Below, piece by piece: positions 1 through 8,754 of a stretch of 64,000 nucleotides of DNA. How positions within the stretch are numbered: the first letter of the stretch is position 1; every line of letters begins with the position of its first letter. The translations under genes and the position numbers were made by a program. Source of the stretch: Candidatus Altimarinota bacterium (lineage in GTDB: Bacteria; Patescibacteriota; Gracilibacteria; BD1-5; UBA2023); NCBI GenBank assembly GCA_028689205.1, contig JAQTWP010000001.1:127216-191215 (forward strand), given 5' to 3'. Under the pieces are notes generated by a model. It was not told where the DNA came from. It searched no databases and saw only the letters and a program-made list of their open reading frames with translations.

Positions 1-120
1 ATATTAACAGCTGCGAAGGCAACATATAATATTGCGGGACTAAGGAAAGAAAATAGCATTGTAGAAACAGTGAGCAAGCTAGTTGATTTCTTTATAAAAG
101 ATTTAAACATAAACTTATAA
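1..120 (+). CDS. C-terminal tail of an unidentified protein (partial)
   Basis: The first 39 codons of the window are open and end at TAA (118-120), so this is the 3' end of a gene that begins upstream. The visible tail is a mixed helical stretch ending in hydrophobic and lysine residues (KLVDFFIKDLNINL). Nothing in it identifies a family. It is the only gene between the left edge and the convergent minus-strand gene ending at 469. An imperfectly terminator-like hairpin lies 50 bases downstream. The frame is clear; the function is unknown. Confidence 0.6.
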   Translation: MLTAAKATYNIAGLRKENSIVETVSKLVDFFIKDLNINL

Positions 121-468
121 AGTTAAGTAATAAAACTTCAAATAGAAAATCTATTAAATCTAGATGACTATTCAGTATATCTTATTATCAGATATACTGA
201 AAAGATAATATAATAGAGGTAAAATCAGATAAAAATATTTGAGTAATTAAATTACACTATAATTACTTTTTTAATAAAATTTTCTCTACTAATCTTTTTG
301 AGGAGTAAATTCATTTTATAATATGATTGTATGATAATTGTAAGGTAATGTAAAGATGTCTAAGTTATTACATTGTCTAATTCAAATTTATTGAATATTA
401 AAACTTGAGAATAAACTAAAACATTTTCAAATGATAATTAAAAAGTCTCCTTATTGGAGACTTTTTAA
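121..468. other. Gene-free stretch with two hairpins
   Basis: No coding frame is supported here on either strand. It holds a perfect 12-bp inverted repeat (171-182 with 190-201, core TTCAGTATATCT) that has no T-run after it, and the terminator at 439-468. The rest is featureless AT-rich sequence between two convergent genes. Confidence 0.6.
171..201. repeat. Perfect inverted repeat, 12-bp arms
   Basis: TTCAGTATATCT is followed after seven bases by its exact complement. It lies 50 bases after the stop of the partial first gene. It lacks the T-tract seen after the other terminators here, so it could be an mRNA 3' stabilising hairpin, a weak terminator or an operator. Its role is not resolved. 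Confidence 0.5.
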
Positions 469-470
469 TT
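439..470. terminator. Bidirectional rho-independent terminator
   Basis: AAAAAGTCTCC and GGAGACTTTTT form a GC-containing stem around a TTATT loop, with A/T tracts on both sides. It sits just past the stop of the minus-strand transporter (469), whose 3' end it overlaps, and can also serve the plus-strand gene at the window edge. Confidence 0.85.
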
Positions 471-1473
471 AGTTAAGATTATATAAGAATTCTGGTCTGG
501 CAATTGATTCTTTAAGATTTTTGTTTAAGTCAATATTTTGAGTTTTAAGAACTTGTTTGTATCATTTGATATCTCATTTTATAAGTAGGGCAGAATTTAC
601 ACTTGCAAGCATTACTTTATTACTGATTAATACTGGTAAATTCATTATAACTACTCATAAGCCTATAATTGCGACACTTGATAATTTTTGATAGAATTTT
701 TCTTCATGAAAATATATCTTTCACATAACAACTCACCAGAACATTGATAATATTCTCTTAAGAGCAGTTATAATCGAAGCTGGACCGAATACATATCACA
801 TACTATTAAATGCTCAACCAAGTCATCAGAATATTCAGAATTTTATATATTTTACCTTATATATTTTTTTTATATTATTTATAGAATTACTTTTTATTAA
901 TATAAAAGATAAACTAAATATAAACATTATTGAACTTATCAATATATTTAATAACTCAACACTTGCATATTTTGTTATGGCAATTTTGAATAACATGATA
1001 TTAATGAAGGCAAAAATCTGAGTTGCTATAGTGTATTTTACTCATGTAAGATTTATAGATCATCTGAAACTTATAAATACAAGTGTAGTTATAATAAAAA
1101 TTATTCAAATAATATGATATGTAGTTATTCAATAATTCAGAAATAAATCAGACACAAGTAAAAGAGGAATTGAAAGAACACTGAATAGTCAATTAGTTGA
1201 TCTATCAGCTTTTTCTATTGCTTGCATTACAAAATAATTGAATCATATACTTCAGATAATCATTGCGATTATTATCATTAAAAATGTATTATCAAAATTG
1301 AATCTCATATTCCCTGTAATTAGTAGAATACAAATAGAAATTATGATTTGGAATAAATTAGAAATATGAATTTTTTCTATCAGTTTTAATTCATTTCATA
1401 TTTTTTTGATTTCTATTGCTGATTTTTCTCCGAAAAAAGTTCCGATTCAATTAAGTATTAGCGACTCAAACAT
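469..1473 (-). CDS. Multi-span membrane protein, EamA/DMT transporter-like
   Basis: The 334-residue protein is made of about ten hydrophobic segments separated by short polar loops, in two similar halves. This is the build of drug/metabolite-transporter (EamA, DMT) proteins, which export or import small metabolites. The frame contains many in-frame TGA codons at glycine-like positions in membrane segments. The ATG at 1473 follows an AT-rich stretch and has no Shine-Dalgarno motif. The N-terminal start MFESLILNGIGTFFGEKSA resembles the first DMT helix. The C-terminal 45 residues are hydrophilic and may be cytosolic. Substrate cannot be inferred. It is a single-gene unit flanked by terminators. 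Confidence 0.55.
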
Positions 1474-1533
1474 ATTATTTTTTAATTATTACGGGTATAA
1501 GATATTTAATTACCATAGAATTACAAAACATCT

Positions 1534-1564
1534 TCAAAAAATCTCCCTTTTGGGAGATTTTTAC
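1534..1564. terminator. Rho-independent terminator
   Basis: AAAAATCTCCC, a TTTT loop and GGGAGATTTTT form a strong stem flanked by A and T tracts. It follows the stop of the minus-strand coiled-coil gene (1572) and separates it from the start of the next minus-strand gene. Confidence 0.85.
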
Positions 1565-1571
1565 ATAAATT

Positions 1572-2204
1572 TTATTTGCTTTCTGATATTTTTTCTCATG
1601 GGAATTCCACGTTCATAGCCTTTATTTGTTTTTCTCAATATTCAGGTTTTTTATTATCTTCAATTTGTTGGTTTTTGACAATTTCTTTTTTCTGTATTTG
1701 AATTCATAATGCTTTACGAATAATATCTAGACTTTCAGTAAAATCTTTTACCTTTTTATTATCTACTTTTTCTTTACCTTTTAACGACTTGTTATAATCT
1801 GCAGATTGTTTTCATTCAATAGCTTCATTTGGAGCAACAATTTTATTTATTTCATTTATATATTCAAGATATGCTTTTTGAATATATAAATTTTTTTCAT
1901 TTTTATTTGTAAATCATTCTGCTTTGATTGTTTTTATATTTAAAATATCTTTGGCTTTATCAACCAATTCTTTGTTTTCTTTAAATGTAGATAAATTTGT
2001 TCATAAATTTTCAAGTGCATCTTTATATACATTTTCAGATTGATTTTTTATTGTATCAGAATTTTCTACTGTTAATTTCATTGTTTCTAAATCCAATCTA
2101 TCTTGTTTTTCTTTTTCTTTATCTATTTTATTTTCATTTTTACTATTAGATGTTAGTCATTCAATAAGATTTTTTTCAGTTAAATCTGGTATATCTAGGG
2201 CCAT
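1572..2204 (-). CDS. Charged, helical hypothetical protein
   Basis: A 210-residue, lysine- and glutamate-rich protein beginning MALDIPDLTEKNLIEGLTSN, with no signal peptide or membrane segment. The composition and heptad-like spacing suggest long helices or coiled coil through the centre (about residues 25-190). No catalytic motif or known domain is recognisable. It stands alone between two terminators. Cytosolic structural or scaffold protein is a guess; function unknown. The continuous frame with five or so TGA-glycine codons supports it being real. Confidence 0.7.
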
Positions 2205-2261
2205 AATGTTGTTATTAGTTATAAACAAATATATTTTATCACAAATTTTCTTATATTACAA

Positions 2262-2289
2262 AAAAAATCGACCTTTTGGCCGATTTTCT
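2262..2289. terminator. Rho-independent terminator
   Basis: AAAAATCGACC and GGCCGATTTT form a stem around a TTTT loop, with an A tract on one side and T-rich sequence on the other. It lies at the 3' end of the minus-strand rsmI gene (stop at 2290). Confidence 0.8.
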
Positions 2290-2943
2290 TTAGAATACAA
2301 TTACGAATTCTCATTTTAGGTTCTGTTTTGCGAAGTATATTTTGCATTCTTCTATAGTGTCTCTTTTGAATTCTTCGAATTTTTTGGTAAGTTCTCTTGC
2401 AACTACTATTTTATGTTCCTTTCAAAAAACCTTTTCCATGTCGTCTAGAGTTTTTAACATTCTATGGACTGATTCATATATTATTACTGTATAATCTTTA
2501 TCTTTTAATTCCGCAAAAAGTGTTTGTCTTCATTTTTTGATTGGTAGGAATCCAAGGAATCTAAAGTCATGCATATGCATTCAGCTTCATACGATTGCAG
2601 ATAATATTGCAGAAGCTCATGGGATAGGGCAGACAGGAATATTCTCTGCTATTGCTTTTCTGACTAGATTATATGCAGGATCTGATATTCAAGGTGTTCC
2701 AGCGTCGCTTATTAGTGCAACATCTTTTCATTCTTTTAGGATATCAATAATTTTATTTAGTTTATTGTCATCACTATGAGCATGGAAACTAAGAAGATTA
2801 TTCTGAATTTCATAATGTTTAAGAAGAACTCAAGAAGTACGAGTGTCTTCACAAGCAATATAGTCAACTTCTTTGAGTATTCTTACCGCTCTATAAGTTA
2901 TGTCTTCAAGGTTTCAGATTGGTGTTGAGACTATATATAGCAT
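2290..2943 (-). CDS. rsmI: 16S rRNA (cytidine1402-2'-O)-methyltransferase RsmI
   Basis: RsmI transfers a methyl group from S-adenosylmethionine to the ribose of C1402 in the decoding centre of 16S rRNA. The family signatures are all present: N-terminal YIVSTPIGNLEDITYRA, then ACEDTRTS near residue 31, LISDAGTPGISDPA near residue 76 and PIPGASAILSA near residue 107. At 217 residues it lacks much of the C-terminal extension of longer homologues. Glycines of the PIGN and PGA loops are TGA codons. It lies downstream of tdk and dnaA on the same strand. Confidence 0.93.
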
Positions 2944-2981
2944 ATTAGTTTTTTTAAAAAATAGTAATTTTTTAATTATCA

Positions 2982-3007
2982 GATTCCGGATCTAGTCCGG
3001 AATGACA
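2982..3007. repeat. Palindromic repeat copy (GATTCCGG...CCGGAATGACA type)
   Basis: GATTCCGGA-tctag-TCCGGAATGACA is one copy of the dispersed palindrome family also found at 8555, 17589, 17764 and 37217. It sits in the 93-bp gap between tdk and rsmI and may act as a hairpin in the polycistronic message. Confidence 0.8.
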
Positions 3008-3036
3008 AATATTTGATTTTGTAATATTCCAGTTTT

Positions 3037-3618
3037 TTAGGTAATTGAATTTCAAATATTATTTTCTGAATAATGTTTAAGACAAAGAGAAATATATTTA
3101 TCATTTTCTCATATTTCAATTTGTTCTCAGATAATTACCATATTTCAATTAGAAATTCTTGCGTTCATGGTAGCCTTACATCCGCACCAACATATTGTTT
3201 TTATTTCTTCAATTTTTTGAGCTAATTCCATTAGGCGTTTGCTTCATTCAAAAAGATTTCATAAAAAATCTGTTCTAAGGCCATAACACATTACAGGAAT
3301 ATTTAGTTTTGTTACAATTCTTCAACAATCATTAACTTGATTTTTTGTTAAAAATTGGCTTTCATCAATCAGAATACAATCTGGCATTAAATCTAGGTCT
3401 TCTATAGTTTTGAAAAAATCTGTTAATTCATTAAATGTAATTGAAGGCATACTACTTCAGCTTCTAGAAGAAACTTCTCACTGTTTGAATCTGGTATCAA
3501 GTGCACTATTAAATATTAATACACTTTTTCACCTCTCAGAATAATTATATGCAACTTTGATGAGTTCAAGTGATTTACCTGCTCACATTGCTCAATAATG
3601 GAAATATAGTTTTGACAT
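3037..3618 (-). CDS. tdk: Thymidine kinase
   Basis: Type II (TK1-like) thymidine kinase, which phosphorylates salvaged thymidine to dTMP with ATP. At 193 residues it is normal length. It shows the P-loop near residue 8 (HYGAMGAGKS), the DESQF Walker B/catalytic motif near residue 90, and two zinc-binding cysteines in CWCGC near residue 150. The usual second cysteine pair appears reduced. The start codon overlaps the dnaA stop (TAATG), so the two are translationally coupled. With dCMP deaminase (30405) and an NMP-kinase-like protein (31003) it points to a salvage-based route to dTTP. Confidence 0.92.
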
Positions 3619-5036
3619 TAAATTCCTAATTTATCTCTTAGAACATTGATTTCGTAGAATAATTTTTGGTCTTTTTTGAGGATTTGTTCAAGTTTTCTAC
3701 ATGAATAAAGTACTGCAGAATGGTTTCTTCATGAGAATATGTTTCCGATTCTTTCTAGTGTATAATTAAGATAATTCTTAAGAAGATACATTGCAACTTG
3801 GCGAGGAATCATATTTTCTTTTCTTCTATCTTCACTTAATATATCTTTTTTGTTTATTGCAAAATGTTCTGACACTACATCAATTAATTCATCATAACTT
3901 TTTATAGCCATTTTTTTGACTTTGTTATTACCGAGAAGTTTATCAGTAATTGAATGTTTATTAAGTCTTGCAGCTACATTTTCAATAGTTGGTGGAATAT
4001 TATGCAGCTCGTATTCAGCTATTATTTGATTAAGTATTCATTCTAATTCGCGGATATTAGAACCAGAATTATATGCTATGAATTCTGCAACCTCTTGAGG
4101 AATTATAAATTCTCTTGCTCTAGATTTTTCTTGTAATATAGCTAATCTGGTTTCAAAATCAGGCTTAGATATATCTACAATTATTCACCATTCAAAACGA
4201 CTTTTTAATCTTGGTTCTAGTTCTGTAAGTTCTCTAGGTGGACGATCACCAGATAGAATAATCTGTTTGTTTGATTCGTAAAGAATATTGAAAATATTAT
4301 ACAATTCTTGTTGTGTTTGTTCTTTTCATGACAAGAATTGTACATCATCAATTACAAGTACATCAATTGATCTATATTTTTCTTTCATTTTCTCAATAGT
4401 ACGTTTTTTTACATTTGTAATGTAATCATTCGCGAATCTATCAGCTGTAGTATAAATAACTTTCTTATCTTTGAATTTTGCTTTGATAGCGTTTCATGTA
4501 GCTTGAAGTAAATGAGTTTTACCAAGTCAAACGTTACCATAAATGAATAGGGGATTGTAGGCTGATCATGGTTTGCGAGAAACCGCTTCACAGGCAGAGA
4601 AAGGTAACTGATTAGATGGTCAAACTATAAAATTATCGAATTTATATTTATCATTAACGGTTTTTAATTCATTTCAATCTAGACTATTAGAATCTTCAAT
4701 ATCTTCTTTTTTCTTTTTGGTAGTTAGATCTCTGTATTCTTTTAGACAGTCAATTGATTTATGATTGGATGGATTATCAATATTACTATCAACTACAAAA
4801 TCTATAGCCATTATTCATGGAATAATACCAATAACTATTTGTTTGATGTCAGAATAGAATTTATGAGAGATATTATCTTTGGCAAAACTTGATATAACTC
4901 AAAAAACTACAGTATTTTCATCAATTGAAACTATTGATAATTTTTTAAAGTAAGTTAGGAAATCAGTTTTTCTTATCTTTTCAACTAATTCTTTTATAAC
5001 GTTTTTTAAAAAAAGTATTTCCGAAGTCTTATCCAT
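3618..5036 (-). CDS. dnaA: Chromosomal replication initiator DnaA
   Basis: DnaA binds DnaA boxes at oriC, oligomerises with ATP and melts the origin. The 472-residue protein has all parts: a divergent N-terminal domain I, the AAA+ module with Walker A (YGNVGLGKTHL), Walker B ([10 protein letters not shown]), sensor I (ILSGDRPP) and arginine-finger region (RLKSRFEWG), and a C-terminal DNA-binding domain with the signature around [20 protein letters not shown] and [10 protein letters not shown]. Several of these glycines are TGA. The stop overlaps the tdk start by one base. A sigma70-like promoter lies at 5079-5106. Confidence 0.96.
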
Positions 5037-5078
5037 TTTTTTATCTTTTGGTTAATATTCTTTAATATATCTGTATAA

Positions 5079-5106
5079 TCTATAATGATTTTTATCTGGT
5101 TGTCAA
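5079..5106 (-). promoter_or_regulatory. dnaA promoter
   Basis: On the minus strand TTGACA (5106-5101) is followed after 16 bases by TATAGA (5084-5079), about 45 bases before the dnaA ATG. The -35 is one arm of the inverted repeat TGTCAAA/TTTGACA (5101-5128), which could be an operator for autoregulation. The promoter match is good; regulation is inferred. Confidence 0.6.
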
Positions 5107-5244
5107 AATATAAAAAACATTTGACAGTGGCTTATTGAACAACATTTTTGAACTAAATTCCCCTTATTTGCCTACGTATGCACTTTTTAACATTTTTTGT
5201 ACAATATTTTTATTCTGATTCACCGGTTTTTCCCTTTATGTAAA

Positions 5245-5266
5245 GAAAAACTCCATATAGAGTTCT
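5245..5266 (-). terminator. Weak terminator after the pilin/FISUMP gene
   Basis: Read on the minus strand, AACTC-tatatg-GAGTT is followed by TTTCTTT. It lies about 130 bases beyond the stop of the minus-strand gene ending at 5394. The stem is only five base pairs, so the call is tentative. Confidence 0.35.
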
Positions 5267-5393
5267 TCTAGTTTTGAGCGAATTCATTATATGCAAATAT
5301 AGATAAAAGAGAAATGAATTTTAGGAGATAATTAAATAGTTATTGTAATTAACTTATAATAATAAATTGTTTTTGTATTAAATATCTTGGTAA

Positions 5394-7361
5394 TTAATCC
5401 TTTATACATCTTACTGAAAAACCGTACAACTTATCGTTGAGATAACGGCGTACACCTACAGAAGTCCGATTCAAGGATCTACTATAAGCAGTAGAACCAC
5501 TAGCAGAGCTAGACCATAAGTGGGTATAGTTACCGCGATAATAAAAAGTAGAACCATCTATATCACGGTAACCTCAGAGTGAAATTTTAAGTGCTTGTAC
5601 TATATTGTTTAGTGAATTCTTAGTGGTATTACTTGCCCATCCTAGTCATGTAGTTGTACATCTCCATGTATTTATAGCTGCAGCATCAGTACATGTAGGA
5701 GCTAGAGCTAGTTCAAGAATAGTCCATTCATTATCGTTAGGAAGATGCCATCCTGTAGGACAGGCATTATTGGCTTGTGTTGCTTGTGCCCAATTATATA
5801 CTTTTCACCATATATTGTCTACTGTTCATACTACAGATGTGGCATTTGACCAGGATTTCTCTTTTGCACTGCTTGCCATTGCAGAATTAGTGACAAGACA
5901 ATTATTTATAGAGCCTGTTCATCATATATAATTCCGGCATCAATATGCAGTTGAAATTGTTCACAGGGTTCAATCATCTTTATATCACCATTCAACTCAA
6001 GTTCCAAGAACACTATTACATCAAGCCCATCTATATATAATTCAGCTAGATGTAAAAGTATAATCATCATTACTACAGTTTGTTCATGGTATATCTCTCC
6101 ATTGAAGATTACAATAATCTCAACTATATCAAGTCTTACAAGTAAAACCACAATTAGTACTACCTTTAGTCCAAGGTTGATTTACACTAGTAGGAGTTCA
6201 AGTAGTCAGAGTACATCAAGTAGATGAACAAGATGGTTCTATAGTATTACAAGAATAAGTTGGAGTTGCTATAGCTAAATTTGTACTTGTTCATAAATTA
6301 TTCTTAACCAATCAACTACCTAAATCAGTTAATGTAGTTCAACTAGCTTCTAATATATTCTGTACAGCAGGAACAGTTGTAATATTACTTCATGAGTATG
6401 CAGTTTTAAGGTTAGTCATCATAGTAATTATATCTCCTTGATTAGATGGAGATCAAGAGAATACTATATTAGTTGAATCAAATGTAATATTACATGGAGA
6501 ATTCATTCAATTACATTGAAGTTTACCTTCTCAGAAAGTATCATTATATACTAGATTACCAGTATTAGTTGTATCTACAACTATTAAAGAAGGTACTGCT
6601 AGAATAACATTGATTACTCATGTAGAAGCTTTAGCTACTAGTCAATTGAAGTTACCATTAATATAACATACTGTTCAAGTAGAAGAAGCTGAGACTTGTT
6701 CTATATATGGATTAGATAATTGAGAAAGGAAAGAATCAAGAAAGCCATTGTCATTCCCGTGAAAACGGGAATCCAGAATATTAAGTCACTCAACTTCCTG
6801 GATTCCAGATAATTTCTTCGAAATTTCTGGAATGACAGATAGATATTTAGGATTAGAATCATTTATCCTCATATTATCTCTATATGAAACAGGATTCTCG
6901 AAGTCTGCTGCTATTTGGAATTCTCTTTTGTTTGATAGAAGTGAATATGTGTATTCTTTTAATGTTAATGGATCAGTTGGTTTCTTTGATATTGTTGATA
7001 TTAGTTTAGTAGCTTTGTCTCATAGAGTTCATTGAGTCCATATAGTTCATCCTGAATAAGTTACATTTACTCCACTATCAGGAGTTGGATAAGTTCATGC
7101 TTTAATTGAGAATAATTCCATACTCTTTTTAAGAGAATTAATATCAGTTACTCTTACGGTATCTCTAGAAGAAGAACTATATGAATTGAATGATAGGAAT
7201 GCTATAGTAGATAATATTGCTAGAATTACTATTACGACAATTAGTTCGACTAGAGTGAATCAGATAGTTTTTGGTTTATAGTTTTTGGTTTTTATAGTTT
7301 TAATCCCCTTTTGTTCCCCTTTAATAAAGGGGATAGAATATTGTTTGTTTTTGGTTTTCAT
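5394..7361 (-). CDS. Type IV pilin-like surface protein with C-terminal FISUMP domain
   Basis: A 655-residue secreted protein. Residues 1-33 form a long basic leader ending in G-FTLVELIVV, the classic type IV prepilin cleavage site and hydrophobic helix, so it should be processed by prepilin peptidase and anchored or assembled by the PilB/PilC system at 61.6-64 kb. The middle is Ser/Thr/Asn-rich. The last ~170 residues match the Fibrobacter succinogenes major paralogous (FISUMP) domain: GWHLPNDNEWTILE, then LWSSASSGSTAYSR and a terminal YGFSVRCIKD. A palindromic repeat (6749-6837) is translated in frame near residue 190. The ATG at 7361 is preceded by a long leader and a poly-A promoter (7705-7738). 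Confidence 0.85.
6749..6837. repeat. Palindromic repeat element inserted in frame in a surface-protein gene
   Basis: The 89-bp unit starts TGTCATTCCCG and ends GGAATGACA. It contains two hairpins: TGTCATTCCCG-tgaaaa-CGGGAATCCAG, then CTGGATTCCAG...CTGGAATGACA. The same family occurs at 20340-20455. Here it is translated as part of the pilin/FISUMP protein (including LDSRFHGND) without breaking the frame. It resembles neisserial dRS3-type repeats in sequence. Confidence 0.85.
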
Positions 7362-7411
7362 AGATATGAAGTTAGATATAAAAAATAATAATGATTTTTT
7401 TGGTTTTTTAT

Positions 7412-7605
7412 TGTCATTTCGATACCGTTTGTGGTATAGAAACCTGCCTACCGGCAGGCAGGTCTCTTTTTAAGGAGCTTTTGGAGTTATATTTCCCTAG
7501 TTTGATTTCACGGCCATATTTTCCTACAAGTCTTTGCTTCAAATATCTTGACCTAAAGGGACCTGCCTGCCGGTAGGCAAGTTCCTCGTTTTTCTCGGAA
7601 TGACA
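7412..7605. repeat. Composite palindromic element, 194 bp
   Basis: It begins TGTCATTTCGA and ends TCGGAATGACA, so the ends are inverted repeats like those at 8467 and 20340. Inside are two inverted copies of ACCTGCCTRCCGGYAGGC, at 7442-7462 and 7560-7580, each itself a strong palindrome. It lies in the leader of the pilin/FISUMP gene. The GC-rich palindromes stand out from the AT-rich surroundings. Confidence 0.75.
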
Positions 7606-7704
7606 GAAATAGATTTTTTTTTAATTCATATATTCTTACTAAGTGGTCAGATATATTATAGAACTTTTATCTTACAAGAGTTAATTATTTACTTTCTTAT
7701 GTAA

Positions 7705-7738
7705 AGTATATCGTTTTTTTTTTTTTTTTTTTAAAAGT
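7705..7738 (-). promoter_or_regulatory. Promoter with 19-nt poly-A tract (candidate phase-variable)
   Basis: On the minus strand the order is AAAACTTTT, a run of 19 A (7732-7714), CGA, then TATACTTTA (-10-like, 7710-7705). The same block with 16 A precedes the tail-collar gene (30293-30325). The homopolymer lies where the -35/-10 spacer would be, so slippage would change spacing and expression. Sequence sharing is seen; phase variation is inferred. Confidence 0.6.
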
Positions 7739-7768
7739 TTTATTCAAAATTTAATTTATAGATAAAAA

Positions 7769-7797
7769 AAATCCTCTCAGAAATGAGAGGATTTTTG
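7769..7797. terminator. Rho-independent terminator after rplS
   Basis: AAAAATCCTCTCA and TGAGAGGATTTTT form a long GC-containing stem with a short loop, followed on the minus strand by T-rich sequence. It lies 15 bases after the rplS stop. Confidence 0.88.
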
Positions 7798-7811
7798 AGA
7801 ATTGTTTAGAA

Positions 7812-8168
7812 TTATTTGATTTTAATTTCTTTAAGTCTTGCAGCTTTACCACTTAATTTCTTGATGAAAGCAATATTTGATCTTCTAACTTTGAAATGTC
7901 TAATTATTTCAATATGTTTAACAAGAGGTGAATGAATTGGGAATATTTTTTCAATTGCAAATCAGTCAGTTGTTTTTCTTACAGTTATTGTTTTTTCAAG
8001 GGGAGTTTTACCACTTGTCATAATAACTAATCATTTGAATTTTTGAGTTCTTTCTTTATTTCATTCTTTGATTATTTGTTCTACTTCAACTTCATCTCAA
8101 GTTCTAGGCATAGGTACACCATCTTTTAGGAAATCTTTTTGAATTTCATTTATTAACTGAGTATTCAT
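7812..8168 (-). CDS. rplS: Large-subunit ribosomal protein bL19
   Basis: bL19 lies at the 30S-50S interface and contributes to a subunit bridge. The 118-residue protein is normal length and shows the family core: FKGLVIMTSGKTPLEKTITV, IFPIHSPLVKHIEI and the terminal KVRRSNIAFIKKLSGKAARLK. It follows the tRNA-Asn gene by 32 bases on the same strand, with no intervening terminator, so both are likely transcribed from the promoter at 8374-8409. Confidence 0.95.
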
Positions 8169-8200
8169 GTTTTTCTAATTAATTATTTCTAATAAAAAAA

Positions 8201-8275
8201 TGGCTCCCCCGGTTGGATTCGAACCAACGACCAAATGGTTAACAGCCACCTACTCTACCACTGAGCTACGGAGGA
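8201..8275 (-). tRNA. tRNA-Asn (anticodon GUU), CCA encoded
   Basis: The minus strand reads a full cloverleaf: acceptor TCCTCCG paired with CGGGGGA, D-arm GCTC-AGTGGTA-GAGT, anticodon loop CTGTTAA with GTT at positions 34-36, T-arm GTTGG-TTCGAAT-CCAAC, and a genomically encoded G-CCA end. It is the only tRNA found in the window. The 5' leader from the predicted start site is about 100 nt, which RNase P (rnpA at 54577) would remove. Confidence 0.93.
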
Positions 8276-8373
8276 ATATATATTGTGTTAATTTATTTCT
8301 TGTATTTTCACGAATAACCAAGACATTAACGGCTAACTAATCTATAATAAGTACAGACGAATAAATTTTTTAG

Positions 8374-8409
8374 GTGCGCACATATTATAAAATTTTTTAT
8401 AGTTGTCAA
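8374..8409 (-). promoter_or_regulatory. tRNA-Asn/rplS promoter with GCGCAC discriminator
   Basis: Minus strand: TTGACA (8409-8404), 16-base spacer, TAATAT (8387-8382), two bases, then GCGCAC. The same spacing and GCGCAC element occur before rpmF and rpmH. A GC-rich discriminator in such AT-rich DNA is typical of growth-rate or stringently controlled promoters in other bacteria. Confidence 0.7.
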
Positions 8410-8466
8410 AATCTTTTTCAACTTTTTTCTAAAAATTAAAATTATTCAAATTATAAACGAATTAAT

Positions 8467-8580
8467 TGTCATTTCGAGTAAAGCGAGAAATCTCTTTAAA
8501 TCAAATCTTTTGAGGTTATATATCTAAACTAAATTGGTTTTTCTTAATTTAATAGATTCCGGGTCAAGCCCGGAATGACA
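8467..8580. repeat. Two-hairpin palindromic element
   Basis: It starts TGTCATTTCGAG-taaag-CGAGAAATCTC and ends GATTCCGGG-tcaag-CCCGGAATGACA, with about 60 bp of AT-rich spacer. The outer ends are inverted repeats. The right half is a copy of the family at 17764 and 37217, including the flanking arms AAATTGGTTTT and AAAACTAACTTT. Confidence 0.8.
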
Positions 8581-8754
8581 AAAACAAAAAACTAACTTTA
8601 CTTTTGTATCTGTTATTAAAGAAAAACCAAATAAACCCTTTTGGAGTTATTATTAAGTTTGAAGTATATACTTCTAATACATAAATATTTATAAACATCT
8701 TTGATTTTTAATTAAACTTAAGTATATTACTTTGGTTATAAAATTAATTAAAAT

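Larger units (their letters stand above)
5037..5393. other. Intergenic region upstream of dnaA, oriC candidate without clear boxes
   Basis: This 357-bp AT-rich stretch carries the dnaA promoter, a 7-bp inverted repeat around its -35 (TGTCAAA at 5101 and TTTGACA at 5122), and a weak hairpin at 5249-5264. No good match to the DnaA box TTATCCACA was seen, so an origin here is possible from gene position but not shown. Confidence 0.4.
7362..7811. other. Long leader/intergenic region of the pilin-FISUMP gene
   Basis: No gene is supported here. The 450 bp hold a composite palindromic element (7412-7605), a 19-nt poly-T tract belonging to a minus-strand promoter (7705-7738) and the rplS terminator (7769-7795). 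If the promoter call is right, the pilin/FISUMP mRNA has a leader of roughly 340 nt containing the repeat. Confidence 0.6.
8276..8754. other. Intergenic region between divergent units
   Basis: No protein gene is supported. It holds the tRNA-Asn promoter (8374-8409), a palindromic element (8467-8580) with the outer arms of a second repeat family (8531-8599), and the leader of the U32 peptidase gene, which has a TATATTACTTTGGTTATAA promoter-like stretch at about 8721-8739. Confidence 0.6.

Noticed and set aside
171-201. Riboswitch or attenuator hairpin
   Set aside because: It is a simple inverted repeat between convergent genes with no downstream gene to regulate and no known riboswitch core.
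5037-5393. oriC beside dnaA
   Set aside because: The region is AT-rich and in the expected place, but no convincing DnaA-box cluster was found, so it is only listed as a candidate region.
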